Positions 1 to 10,015 of a stretch of 64,000 bases of DNA are shown here, piece after piece. A program made the position numbers and the translations under genes. This DNA comes from Pseudomonas koreensis (GTDB lineage: Bacteria > Pseudomonadota > Gammaproteobacteria > Pseudomonadales > Pseudomonadaceae): assembly GCF_025447595.1 (NCBI RefSeq), contig NZ_JAOEJU010000031.1, forward strand, positions 1 through 64,000, in the 5' to 3' direction. Under the pieces are notes generated by a model. It searched no databases, was not told the DNA's origin, and was given only the letters and a program-made list of their open reading frames with translations. Position 1 is the first letter of the stretch. Each line of letters starts with the position of its first letter.

Positions 1-150
1 GAACCCGAGCCACAGCGAGGGCCGTACGTCAGGGTAAAGCCTTTTGGGTTACCTTTTCGGCGTTTGGAAAAGGTGACTCGCCGTAAGGGCGAAACCCTAA
101 GAAGCCGTTACCGCAGCAACGGATATACAAACAAAACCCGAGGAAACACC
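1..150. repeat. Probable Pseudomonas interspersed intergenic element
   Basis: No credible gene is seen here. The stretch has nested inverted repeats (GTTACCTTTT at about 48 against AAAAGGTGAC at about 77, and CCGTT against AACGG near 105-122). Its conceptual + translation, KVTRRKGE followed by RSRYRSNGYTNK, is a pattern I recall as recurring in Pseudomonas intergenic DNA, so I read it as a non-coding interspersed repeat. The outer limits are uncertain, because the left end is the window edge and the right end merges into the clpA terminator. Confidence 0.4.
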
Positions 151-153
151 CAA

Positions 154-182
154 AACAAAAAAGGCGCCCGAAGGCGCCTTTT
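154..182 (-). terminator. Rho-independent terminator of clpA
   Basis: A perfect stem AAGGCGCC-CGAA-GGCGCCTT (161-180) is followed on the minus strand by a run of T residues. It lies 23 bp beyond the clpA stop codon, the expected place for the end of the clpA transcript. Confidence 0.85.
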
Positions 183-204
183 CGCTTTACAGCCAACCCA
201 GCCG

Positions 205-2475
205 TCAGGCCATTTCTGCAGTGGTCTCGAAGTCAAACGTCAGCTCACCATCCTTGATGTCGATGTGAACCACACCGCCATGCTCGGCCAGTTCGCCAAA
301 CAGAATCTCCTCCGCCAGCGGACGCTTGATCTTGTCCTGGATCAGACGCGCCATCGGACGAGCGCCCATGGCCGAATCGTAACCACCGGCCGCCAGCCAG
401 CTGCGCGCCGCGTCGGTAACTTCCAGAAGCACACGCTTGTCTTCCAGCTGCGCCTGAAGTTCGGTAAGGAACTTGTCCACCACGCTCTTGATGACCTCAT
501 GACTGAGGCGACCAAACTGAATGATGGTATCCAGACGGTTGCGGAATTCCGGCGTGAAGCTCTTCTTGATCACTTCCATCGCATCGGACGAGTGGTCCTG
601 ATGGGTGAAACCGATCGAAGCACGTGCCGCCGTTTCAGCACCGGCGTTGGTGGTCATGATCACGATCACGTTGCGGAAGTCCGCCTTGCGCCCGTTGTTG
701 TCGGTCAGCGTGCCGTGGTCCATCACCTGCAGCAGCAGGTTGAAGACTTCCGGATGCGCCTTCTCGATTTCATCGAGCAGCAATACGCAATGCGGTTGCT
801 TGGTGATCGCTTCGGTCAACAGACCGCCCTGGTCGAAACCGACATAACCCGGAGGCGCACCGATCAGACGCGACACGGTGTGGCGCTCCATGTACTCGGA
901 CATGTCGAAACGCACCAGTTCGATCCCCAACGCCTTGGCCAACTGACGCGCGGCTTCGGTTTTACCAACACCGGTCGGACCTGCAAACAGGAACGAACCG
1001 ACAGGCTTGTCAGGCGACTTGAGACCGGCACGGGACAGCTTGATCGCAGTCGACAGCGAATCGATCGCAGCGTCCTGACCGAACACCGTCAGCTTCAGGT
1101 CACGCTCAAGGTTACGCAGCAGTTCCTTGTCGGAGCTGGTGACGTGCTTCGGCGGAATCCGCGCGATTTTCGCAACGATGTCCTCGACTTCAGGTACTTC
1201 GATGCGTTTCACACGCTTCTCGACCGGTTGCAGACGCTGGTAGGCGCCCGCCTCGTCGATCACATCGATGGCCTTGTCCGGCATGTGCCGATCATTGATG
1301 TAGCGCGAAGCCAGTTCCGCAGCGGCGCGCAGCGACTCATCGCTGTATTCGATGTTGTGATGCTGTTCGAAGCGACCTTTCAGACCACGCAGGATACCGA
1401 TGGTGTCCTCCACCGACGGCTCGACGACATCGACCTTCTGGAAGCGACGTGCCAAGGCACGGTCTTTTTCGAAGATGCCACGGAACTCCTGGAACGTGGT
1501 CGAGCCGATGCAGCGAATGTCGCCAGACGACAGCAGCGGTTTGAGCAGGTTCGAGGCATCCATGACGCCACCGGACGCGGCACCCGCACCGATAATGGTG
1601 TGGATTTCGTCGATGAACAGGATCGCCTGCGGACGTTTTTTCAGTTCGTTGAGCAGCGCCTTGAAGCGCTTCTCGAAATCACCGCGATACTTGGTGCCCG
1701 CGAGCAGAGCGCCCAGATCGAGGGAATAAACGACGCTGTTGGCCAGCAGGTCCGGCACCTGGTTGTCGACGATGCGCTTGGCCAGGCCTTCGGCAATTGC
1801 GGTTTTACCCACGCCCGCCTCACCTACCAGCAGCGGGTTGTTCTTGCGACGACGTGCGAGAATCTGCGCGACACGCTCGACTTCCGTTTCACGCCCGACG
1901 AGCGGATCGATCCGCCCCTGACGTGCAAGTTCGTTGAGGTTGCTGGCATAAGCGTCCAGCGGATTGCCTGAAGAAGAAGACTCACCGCCCTCGTCGTCCT
2001 GCATATCTTGTTCACCTTCAGAGTGATCGCCATGCCCCGGCACTTTGGAAATGCCGTGGGCGATATAGTTGACGACATCAATGCGTGCAACGCTCTGCTG
2101 TTTAAGCAGGAACACCGCCTGACTCTCTTGCTCACTGAAAATTGCAACCAGCACGTTGGCGCCGGTCACTTCGCGTTTGCCCGAGCTCTGCACATGAAAG
2201 ACAGCACGTTGCAGCACACGCTGGAAGCCCAGGGTTGGCTGGGTTTCGCGATCCTCGTCATGGACGGGGATCAGTGGCGTGGTGGAGTCGATGAACTCCT
2301 GCAGGTCGTGCTTGAGTTTGTCGAGGTTTGCGCCGCAGGCACGCAATACGGTGGCGGCAGCCTCATTGTCCAATAGGGCCAGCAGCAGGTGTTCGACGGT
2401 CATGAATTCATGACGTTTCGAACGCGCCTCCTTGAAGGCAAGATTGAGGGTGACTTCGAGCTCGCGGTTTAACAT
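205..2475 (-). CDS. clpA: ATP-dependent Clp protease ATP-binding subunit ClpA
   Basis: ClpA is the AAA+ unfoldase that feeds substrates, including N-degron proteins delivered by ClpS, into the ClpP peptidase in the cytoplasm. At 756 residues it has the family's normal length. The N-terminal Clp repeat domain (about 1-145) is followed by an acidic linker. The first ATPase has Walker A GEAGVGKT near 218-225 and Walker B LFIDEIHT. The second has Walker A GPTGVGKT near 497-504 and Walker B LLLDEIEKAHP, and ends in the ClpB-D2 small domain. The start codon lies 30 bp after the clpS stop, so the two form an operon. Confidence 0.97.
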   Translation of the reverse strand: MLNRELEVTLNLAFKEARSKRHEFMTVEHLLLALLDNEAAATVLRACGANLDKLKHDLQEFIDSTTPLIPVHDEDRETQPTLGFQRVLQRAVFHVQSSGKREVTGANVLVAIFSEQESQAVFLLKQQSVARIDVVNYIAHGISKVPGHGDHSEGEQDMQDDEGGESSSSGNPLDAYASNLNELARQGRIDPLVGRETEVERVAQILARRRKNNPLLVGEAGVGKTAIAEGLAKRIVDNQVPDLLANSVVYSLDLGALLAGTKYRGDFEKRFKALLNELKKRPQAILFIDEIHTIIGAGAASGGVMDASNLLKPLLSSGDIRCIGSTTFQEFRGIFEKDRALARRFQKVDVVEPSVEDTIGILRGLKGRFEQHHNIEYSDESLRAAAELASRYINDRHMPDKAIDVIDEAGAYQRLQPVEKRVKRIEVPEVEDIVAKIARIPPKHVTSSDKELLRNLERDLKLTVFGQDAAIDSLSTAIKLSRAGLKSPDKPVGSFLFAGPTGVGKTEAARQLAKALGIELVRFDMSEYMERHTVSRLIGAPPGYVGFDQGGLLTEAITKQPHCVLLLDEIEKAHPEVFNLLLQVMDHGTLTDNNGRKADFRNVIVIMTTNAGAETAARASIGFTHQDHSSDAMEVIKKSFTPEFRNRLDTIIQFGRLSHEVIKSVVDKFLTELQAQLEDKRVLLEVTDAARSWLAAGGYDSAMGARPMARLIQDKIKRPLAEEILFGELAEHGGVVHIDIKDGELTFDFETTAEMA

Positions 2476-2505
2476 AGCTTCACCTCATACCCAAGTGGTC
2501 GGCGA

Positions 2506-2889
2506 TTAACCGTCCTTCTCGATTTCACAGAGTAGCGGATGCTGGCTTTCCCTGGCGTACTGGTTGACCTGCATGGCCTTTGTCTCGGCGATGTCGCGGG
2601 TAAACACTCCACATACTGCCCGTCCTTCTGTGTGGACGGCCAGCATGACCTTGGTCGCCAGCTCGCGATTCAGGTTAAAAAACACCTCGAGCACTTCGAC
2701 GACGAAATCCATCGGTGTGTAGTCATCATTAAACAAAACCACCTTGTACATCGGCGGCGCCTGTAACGCAGGCTTTGCTTCCTGAACAGCAACGCCTGCC
2801 GAATCGTCGTCGTGCTCCTGTGGAAGATCCTTTTGGAGAAGCGGGCGATCCTGATTGAATGTTAGTCGAATCTGGCTGATTGCATGCAT
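2506..2889 (-). CDS. clpS: ATP-dependent Clp protease adaptor ClpS
   Basis: ClpS binds N-degron substrates and docks on the ClpA N-domain. The 127-residue protein has a flexible N-terminal extension (1-45) and then the conserved core, beginning YKVVLFNDDYTPMDFVV, with a VHTEGRAVCG segment and a C-terminal tail ending EIEKDG. The DDYTPM stretch and the helix around VLEVFF form the family's substrate pocket. It is the first gene of a clpS-clpA operon transcribed away from cspD. The start at MHAISQIRL fits the Pseudomonas family start as I remember it. Confidence 0.95.
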   Translation of the reverse strand: MHAISQIRLTFNQDRPLLQKDLPQEHDDDSAGVAVQEAKPALQAPPMYKVVLFNDDYTPMDFVVEVLEVFFNLNRELATKVMLAVHTEGRAVCGVFTRDIAETKAMQVNQYARESQHPLLCEIEKDG

Positions 2890-3113
2890 GGAAAGAAAGG
2901 TTCGTCAGTTGTGCAAATACAGTGGTGGGGGCGGCTTGACACGTTTTCAACTCCGACTGCCCGGTCACCTTGACTATCGGGAAAACGGTGTTACAACCAA
3001 TAGAACCCACAGTGGGGAAAAAAGATCCGCGGAGTCAATCTTTTTAACGGATTCGACTGCGGATGAATTGGATGATACTCCAGCGATGGAGACTGTTGCA
3101 GAGGGATTTGAGC

Positions 3114-3395
3114 ATGGCTGTCGGCAAGGTGAAATGGTTCAACAACGCCAAGGGGTTCGGTTTCATCAATACCGACTCCCGCGAGGGGAAGGACGAGGAC
3201 GGCAAGGAGATCGATTTCTTTGCCCACTATTCCGCCATTGAAATGGACGGATACAAAACCCTCAAAGCCGGGCAAATCGTCAAATTCGAGATCGTGCAAG
3301 GGCCCAAAGGCCTGCATGCCACAAAAATTCAGAATGTCGATGCCGTAAAAGATGCCGCCTCGGCAACCGCTCAGCACCAGTCGGTGACCAGCTGA
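3114..3395 (+). CDS. cspD: Cold-shock-domain protein CspD
   Basis: This is a 93-residue single cold-shock domain protein that binds single-stranded nucleic acid. RNP1 (KGFGFI, about 13-18) and an RNP2-like segment (DFFAHYS) are visible, with an acidic insert SREGKDEDGKE between them and a short low-complexity tail. In E. coli CspD is a stationary-phase inhibitor of replication; that role here is inference. The ATG at 3114 is preferred over the in-frame TTG at 3063 because GAGGGA precedes it and MAVGKVKWFN is the family N-terminus. It is divergent from clpS. Confidence 0.92.
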   Translation: MAVGKVKWFNNAKGFGFINTDSREGKDEDGKEIDFFAHYSAIEMDGYKTLKAGQIVKFEIVQGPKGLHATKIQNVDAVKDAASATAQHQSVTS

Positions 3396-3421
3396 AGCGA
3401 CCCGAACACCTGCCAGAAAAC

Positions 3422-3462
3422 AAACCGCCCGGCTCGATCACTCGAGCCGGGCGGTTTCGTTG
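3422..3462. terminator. Bidirectional terminator between cspD and icd
   Basis: A perfect 16-bp stem (3422-3437 with 3442-3457, loop TCAC) contains ACCGCCCGGCTCGA. It lies between the convergent ends of cspD and icd and has A/T runs at both bases, so it can end both transcripts. Confidence 0.85.
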
Positions 3463-3474
3463 CAGCTGCCGTTC

Positions 3475-4731
3475 TTACATGTGCTTGATCAGCGCTTCAC
3501 CGAAGCCCGAAGAAGACACCAGCGTGGCGCCTTCCATCAGACGTTCGAAGTCGTAGGTCACGGTCTTGGCCTTGATGGCGCCATTGGTGCCCTTGATGAT
3601 CAGGTCGGCCGCCTCGGTCCAGCCCAGGTGGCGCAGCATCATCTCCGCCGACAGAATCACCGAACCCGGGTTGACCTGGTCCTTGCCGGCATATTTCGGC
3701 GCGGTACCGTGGGTCGCCTCGAACATGGCCACGGTGTCGGACAGGTTGGCACCCGGCGCGATACCGATACCGCCCACTTCCGCCGCCAGGGCGTCGGACA
3801 GGTAGTCACCGTTGAGGTTGAGGGTGGCGATCACATCGTATTCGGCCGGACGCAGCAGGATCTGCTGAAGCATGGCGTCGGCGATGGCGTCCTTGACGAC
3901 GACTTCGCGGCCGGTTTTCGGGTTCTTGAATTTCATCCACGGGCCGCCATCGAGCAGCTCGGCGCCGAATTCTTCCTTCGCCACCTCATAGCCCCAGTCC
4001 TTGAACGCACCTTCGGTGAATTTCATGATGTTGCCCTTGTGCACGATGGTCAGCGACTTGCGGTCGTTGTCCACTACATATTGCAGGGCCTTGCGCACCA
4101 GACGCTTGGTGCCTTCTTTCGAAACCGGCTTGATGCCGATGCCGCAATCCTGGTCGAAACGGATCTTGGTGACGCCCATTTCTTCTTTCAGGAACTTGAT
4201 GACCTTGGTGGCCTCAGGCGAGCCGGCCTTCCATTCGATACCGGCATAAATGTCTTCGGAGTTCTCGCGGAAGATCACCATGTCGACGTCACCAGGCTTT
4301 TTCACCGGGCTCGGCACGCCTTCGAACCAAACCACCGGACGCAGACAGACATACAGATCGAGCTGTTGACGCAAGGCAACGTTGAGGGAACGGATGCCGC
4401 CACCGACCGGGGTGGTCAGCGGGCCTTTGATGGAAACCACGTAATCCTTGACGGCGTCCAGGGTTTCCTGGGGCAGCCAGGTGTCCTGGTCATAAACCTG
4501 AGTTGCTTTTTCGCCAGCATAAACCTCCATCCAGGAAATCTTGCGCTTGCCCCCGTAGGCTTTTTCTACGGCAGCATCAACCACTTTGATCATCACAGGG
4601 CTGACGTCGACGCCAATGCCGTCACCTTCGATGAAGGGAATGATCGGGTTATCAGGGACATTGAGAGAATGGTCTGCGTTGACGGTGATTTTGTCGCCGA
4701 CGGCTGGAACCTGAATCTTCTTGTAACCCAT
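3475..4731 (-). CDS. icd: NADP-dependent isocitrate dehydrogenase, dimeric type
   Basis: Icd converts isocitrate to 2-oxoglutarate, CO2 and NADPH in the TCA cycle. The 418-residue product has the hallmarks of the homodimeric beta-decarboxylating family: GPLTTPVGGGIRSLNVALRQ (phosphate loop with the regulatory serine of the E. coli enzyme), FRENSEDIYAGIEW, LTIVHKGNIMKFTEGAF and the C-terminal NLNGDYLSDA and ATHGTAPKYAG motifs. The ATG at 4731 starts MGYKKIQVPA and has GGAG upstream; the longer reading to 4824 lacks family similarity. It is divergent from idh, which encodes an unrelated enzyme for the same reaction. Confidence 0.96.
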   Translation of the reverse strand: MGYKKIQVPAVGDKITVNADHSLNVPDNPIIPFIEGDGIGVDVSPVMIKVVDAAVEKAYGGKRKISWMEVYAGEKATQVYDQDTWLPQETLDAVKDYVVSIKGPLTTPVGGGIRSLNVALRQQLDLYVCLRPVVWFEGVPSPVKKPGDVDMVIFRENSEDIYAGIEWKAGSPEATKVIKFLKEEMGVTKIRFDQDCGIGIKPVSKEGTKRLVRKALQYVVDNDRKSLTIVHKGNIMKFTEGAFKDWGYEVAKEEFGAELLDGGPWMKFKNPKTGREVVVKDAIADAMLQQILLRPAEYDVIATLNLNGDYLSDALAAEVGGIGIAPGANLSDTVAMFEATHGTAPKYAGKDQVNPGSVILSAEMMLRHLGWTEAADLIIKGTNGAIKAKTVTYDFERLMEGATLVSSSGFGEALIKHM

Positions 4732-5212
4732 GCTGAACTCCATTGTTTGGATTGAACATCTGGCTTGGTTCGAGCGTAACCCAGTTGAATCAACACGCAA
4801 ACCCTCTGTTCCGGGCGCGGCCACATCTCGTTTCGTACAAGCCTGAAAGCAAAGGGAAAAGCGCCAATCTCAAGCATTCACGGCGACTCTACGCCCCACC
4901 CCGCCCTGCGACCTTTAGACCAATGGACGAGAATCGTTGCATATGAACCATCGGCAGATTGCCAGCTACCTATGTATAATGCCGCCCGCTGACCAAAGGG
5001 TCACGACGGCTGGCCTCTCTAGCACGAGACTTTCCGCCTGATTGGTCGGGTTGTTACCGCAGTCCGACTGCTTGACGCTCTACTGATGCACCCAACATCA
5101 CCGCGAAGATTCTCGACATTCGGTTCATGGATGACTTTGAACGAACGCGCTTACCCGGCGCCCCTCGAGTTTCTGCGCACGCTTTAGCAAAGAAGAGAGA
5201 GTTAATCCGAAT
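4732..5212. other. icd-idh divergent intergenic region with long idh leader
   Basis: This 481-bp stretch has no credible gene. It must hold the promoters of both isocitrate dehydrogenase genes. On the + strand the best -10 is at 4975-4980; downstream comes a small hairpin TGACC-AAAG-GGTCA (4990-5003) and about 200 bp of untranslated DNA before idh. The ribosome-binding site just before 5213 is poor (AAGAGAG). On the icd side I see only a GGAG ribosome site and no clear promoter. Confidence 0.5.
4973..4980 (+). promoter_or_regulatory. Candidate -10 element for idh
   Basis: A perfect TATAAT (4975-4980) preceded directly by TG is the only consensus-like -10 between icd and idh. No good -35 lies 16-18 bp upstream (CGGCAG at 17 bp). 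It implies a start near 4987 and a 5-prime leader of about 225 nt. Confidence 0.45.
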
Positions 5213-7438
<2,226 letters not shown>

Positions 7439-7458
7439 GGTTGTAAAGGGAACATCAC

Positions 7459-7491
7459 AAACCCCGGCCATGCGCCGGGGTTTGTGTTTTC
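7459..7491 (+). terminator. Terminator of idh
   Basis: The stem AAACCCCGGC (7459-7468) with GCCGGGGTTT (7474-7483), loop CATGC, is followed by GTGTTTTC. It starts 20 bp after the idh stop codon. Confidence 0.8.
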
Positions 7492-7510
7492 AGCGTTCAC
7501 ACAATCCCCC

Positions 7511-7600
7511 TGTGGGAGCGAGCCTGCTCGCGAATGCGGTTTATCATTCAGCATCTTCATTGACTGACCCACCGCTTTCGCGAGCAGGCTCGCTCCCACA
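7511..7600. repeat. REP doublet (REPIN), head-to-head
   Basis: TGTGGGAGCGAGCCTGCTCG (7511 on) and its exact inverted copy ending at 7600 enclose a 44-bp spacer whose ends also pair (GCGGT with ACCGC). This is the P. fluorescens-group REP sequence in the GCCTGC variant. Confidence 0.9.
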
Positions 7601-7637
7601 GAGGATTGGGTTTCAACCAATAGATTGAGGAAGGTTT

Positions 7638-8084
7638 ATGGAATGGCTCCCCCACATCACCGTCGCCACCATCGTCGAGGACAACGGTCGTTTCCTGATG
7701 GTCGAGGAACACAAGGCCGGGCGTAACGTGCTCAATCAGCCTGCCGGTCATCTGGATCCGGACGAAACCCTGATCGAAGCCGCCGTGCGCGAAACCCTCG
7801 AAGAAACCGGCTGGGACGTCGAGCCCACCGCCGTGGTCGGCATTTATCTGTACACCGCCCCGAGCAACGGCGTGACTTACCAGCGCGTGTGCTTCAGCGC
7901 CAAAGCCGTGAAACATCACCCGAATTATCAGCTCGACGACGGCATCGTCGGCGCCAAGTGGCTGACCCGCGAGGAATTAATCGAGCAGCGCGAGCACTGG
8001 CGCAGCGAGCTGATCATCCGTTGCATCGATGATTATCTGGCCGGCAATCGCTTCGGCCTCGAACTGATCCGCCCTTCCCTTTAG
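7638..8084 (+). CDS. Nudix hydrolase, NudJ-like
   Basis: This 148-residue cytoplasmic Nudix pyrophosphatase has a complete Nudix box running from GHLDPDETLIEAA to VRETLEETGW (about 37-60), matching G-x5-E-x7-REUxEExGU. The N-terminal PHITVATIVEDNGRFLMVEE and C-terminal WLTREELIEQ resemble NudJ (phosphatase acting on HMP-PP and nucleoside di/triphosphates). The true substrate cannot be read from sequence. A strong GAGGAAGG precedes the ATG. It lies 59 bp upstream of mnmA on the same strand but mnmA seems to have its own promoter. Confidence 0.88.
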   Translation: MEWLPHITVATIVEDNGRFLMVEEHKAGRNVLNQPAGHLDPDETLIEAAVRETLEETGWDVEPTAVVGIYLYTAPSNGVTYQRVCFSAKAVKHHPNYQLDDGIVGAKWLTREELIEQREHWRSELIIRCIDDYLAGNRFGLELIRPSL

Positions 8085-8101
8085 CCTTGAGGCCGTGAGC
8101 C

Positions 8102-8110
8102 TGATAGAAT
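8102..8110 (+). promoter_or_regulatory. Extended -10 promoter candidate for mnmA-hflD
   Basis: TGATAGAAT fits an extended -10 (TG-n-TAGAAT) 34 bp before the mnmA ATG. No good -35 is spaced correctly, which is tolerable for extended -10 promoters. Confidence 0.45.
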
Positions 8111-8143
8111 CGCGTCCTTTTTCAAGACACTCATTGAATCCCT

Positions 8144-9268
8144 ATGCGTGATCCAGCCCCTTCTGACACATCCAAGAAGCGCGTCATTGTCGGCATGTCC
8201 GGCGGCGTGGACTCTTCCGTTTCCGCTCTCCTGCTGATCGAGCAGGGTTATGAGGTGGAAGGCCTGTTCATGAAGAACTGGGAAGAAGACGACGGAACGG
8301 AATACTGCACCGCCATGGACGACCTGGCGGATGCTCAGGCTGTGTGCGACAAGATCGGTATCAAGCTGCACACCGCCAACTTCGCCGCCGAGTACTGGGA
8401 CAACGTGTTCGAGCACTTCCTGGCCGAATACAAGGCCGGCCGCACGCCGAACCCGGACATCCTGTGCAACCGCGAGATCAAGTTCAAGGCATTCCTCGAC
8501 TACGCCATGATGCTCGGCGCCGACCTGATTGCCACCGGTCACTACGTGCGCCGCCGCGACATTGATGGCCGCACCGAGCTGCTCAAGGGCCTGGATCCGA
8601 ACAAGGATCAGAGCTACTTCCTGCACGCCGTCGGCGGCGAACAGATCGCCAAGACCCTGTTCCCGGTCGGCGAGCTGGAAAAACCGGAAGTCCGTGCCAT
8701 TGCCGAGAAATACGAGCTGGCGACTGCCAAGAAGAAGGATTCCACCGGGATCTGCTTCATCGGCGAGCGTCGTTTCAGCGATTTCCTCAAGCAATACCTG
8801 CCGGCGCAACCGGGCGAGATCAAGACCACCGAAGGTGAAGTCATCGGCCGCCACCACGGCTTGATGTATCACACCATCGGCCAGCGTCAGGGCCTGGGCA
8901 TCGGCGGTCTGAAAGACGCCGGCGATGAGCCGTGGTACGTGCTGCGCAAGGATCTGGACACCAACGAACTGATCGTCGGCCAGGGCAACAACCATCCGTG
9001 GCTGTTCTCCAGCGCCCTGCTCGCTTCGGAAATCTATTGGGTCAACCCGATCGATTTGAGCCAGCCGCTGCGCCTGACCGCCAAGGTTCGTTATCGCCAG
9101 AGCGATCAGGCCTGCACCCTGGAAAAAACCGAGACCGGTTATCGCGCCGTGTTCGACGAGCCGCAACGCGCGGTTACGCCGGGCCAGTCGGTGGTGTTCT
9201 ATGACGGTGAAATCTGCCTCGGCGGCGGCGTGATCGAAGTCGCCGAGCCGTGGAGCGGCCAGGCATGA
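8144..9268 (+). CDS. mnmA: tRNA-specific 2-thiouridylase MnmA
   Basis: MnmA activates U34 of tRNA(Lys/Glu/Gln) with ATP and inserts sulfur, giving s2U. The 374-residue protein has the PP-loop SGGVDSS (19-25), the two catalytic cysteines C108 (ILCNREIKFK) and C204 (STGICFIGER), and the C-terminal beta-barrel domain with FYDGEICLGGGVI. The length is typical. Its stop overlaps the hflD start (ATGA), so the two are translationally coupled. Confidence 0.96.
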   Translation: MRDPAPSDTSKKRVIVGMSGGVDSSVSALLLIEQGYEVEGLFMKNWEEDDGTEYCTAMDDLADAQAVCDKIGIKLHTANFAAEYWDNVFEHFLAEYKAGRTPNPDILCNREIKFKAFLDYAMMLGADLIATGHYVRRRDIDGRTELLKGLDPNKDQSYFLHAVGGEQIAKTLFPVGELEKPEVRAIAEKYELATAKKKDSTGICFIGERRFSDFLKQYLPAQPGEIKTTEGEVIGRHHGLMYHTIGQRQGLGIGGLKDAGDEPWYVLRKDLDTNELIVGQGNNHPWLFSSALLASEIYWVNPIDLSQPLRLTAKVRYRQSDQACTLEKTETGYRAVFDEPQRAVTPGQSVVFYDGEICLGGGVIEVAEPWSGQA

Positions 9269-9888
9269 GCCCGACTCAGGAGCAATTGACCGCTCTGGGC
9301 GGCGTGTTTCTCGCCGCCGTGCTGGTCGACCGGATCGCCAAGACCGGCCAGACCAACGAGGCCGGCCTGAGCTGCATGCTCGGCAGCCTGCTGGTTCGCG
9401 ACCCGAAAGACACCCTGGATGTGTACGGCGGCGACGATATCAACCTGCGCGAGGGTTACCGCGCGCTGGTCGGCGCCCTCGAACGCGACCCGAGCACCTT
9501 GCAGCGCGAACCGCTGCGCTACGCGCTGTCGATGCTCGGTCTTGAGCGGCAACTGGCCAAGCGCAACGACATGCTCGACGTGATCGGCAAGCGCCTGCCG
9601 CAGATCCAGTCGCAGGTCGAGCATTTCGGCCCGGCCCACGAAAACGTGATCGCGGCCTGCGGTGCGCTGTATCAGGACACCCTGAGCACGCTGCGCCAAC
9701 GCATTCAGGTGCATGGCGACATGCGCAATCTGCAGCAGCCGAGCAATGCCTCGAAGATCCGCGCCCTGCTGCTCGCCGGCATTCGTTCGGCACGCCTGTG
9801 GCGTCAGCTCGGCGGTCACCGCTGGCAGTTGGTCGTCAGCCGGCGCAAATTGCTCAAAGAGCTGTATCCGTTGATGCGCAGCGAGTAA
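9265..9888 (+). CDS. hflD: High-frequency lysogenization protein HflD homolog
   Basis: This 207-residue, mostly helical protein is of the HflD family, which is peripheral to the inner membrane and in E. coli modulates lambda CII. Its housekeeping role is unclear. MSPTQEQLTALGGVFLAAVLVD at the N-terminus and the KIRALLLAGIRSARLWRQLGG segment near the C-terminus are characteristic. The start at 9265 overlaps the mnmA stop by 4 bp; the ORF extends 5 codons further up but without family similarity. The mnmA-hflD-purB order is conserved in gammaproteobacteria. Confidence 0.92.
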   Translation: MSPTQEQLTALGGVFLAAVLVDRIAKTGQTNEAGLSCMLGSLLVRDPKDTLDVYGGDDINLREGYRALVGALERDPSTLQREPLRYALSMLGLERQLAKRNDMLDVIGKRLPQIQSQVEHFGPAHENVIAACGALYQDTLSTLRQRIQVHGDMRNLQQPSNASKIRALLLAGIRSARLWRQLGGHRWQLVVSRRKLLKELYPLMRSE

Positions 9889-9930
9889 ATCGCTGCGCAA
9901 CAAAAGCTTTGTAGTCTGTAACGCGTAATA

Positions 9931-9966
9931 CGCCGGTCAGTTGGCGACGGACCGGCGGATTTTTTC
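9931..9966 (+). terminator. Terminator after hflD
   Basis: CGCCGGTC (9931-9938) pairs with GACCGGCG (9950-9957) around an 11-nt loop and is followed by GATTTTTTC. It separates mnmA-hflD from purB. Confidence 0.7.
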
Positions 9967-9969
9967 ATG

Positions 9970-9975
9970 TATGAT
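9970..9975 (+). promoter_or_regulatory. -10 candidate for purB
   Basis: TATGAT lies just after the hflD terminator and 40 bp before the purB ATG. The -35 is weak. The position right behind a terminator supports a separate purB promoter. Confidence 0.4.
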
Positions 9976-10015
9976 ACGCGCCCCATTTCGTTGCCCGACT
10001 GTCCGAGAACACCCC

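Noticed and set aside
64..1971. 635-codon + ORF opposite clpA
   Set aside because: It lies wholly antisense to the clear clpA gene, lacks any family motif and follows from GC-rich third-position bias.
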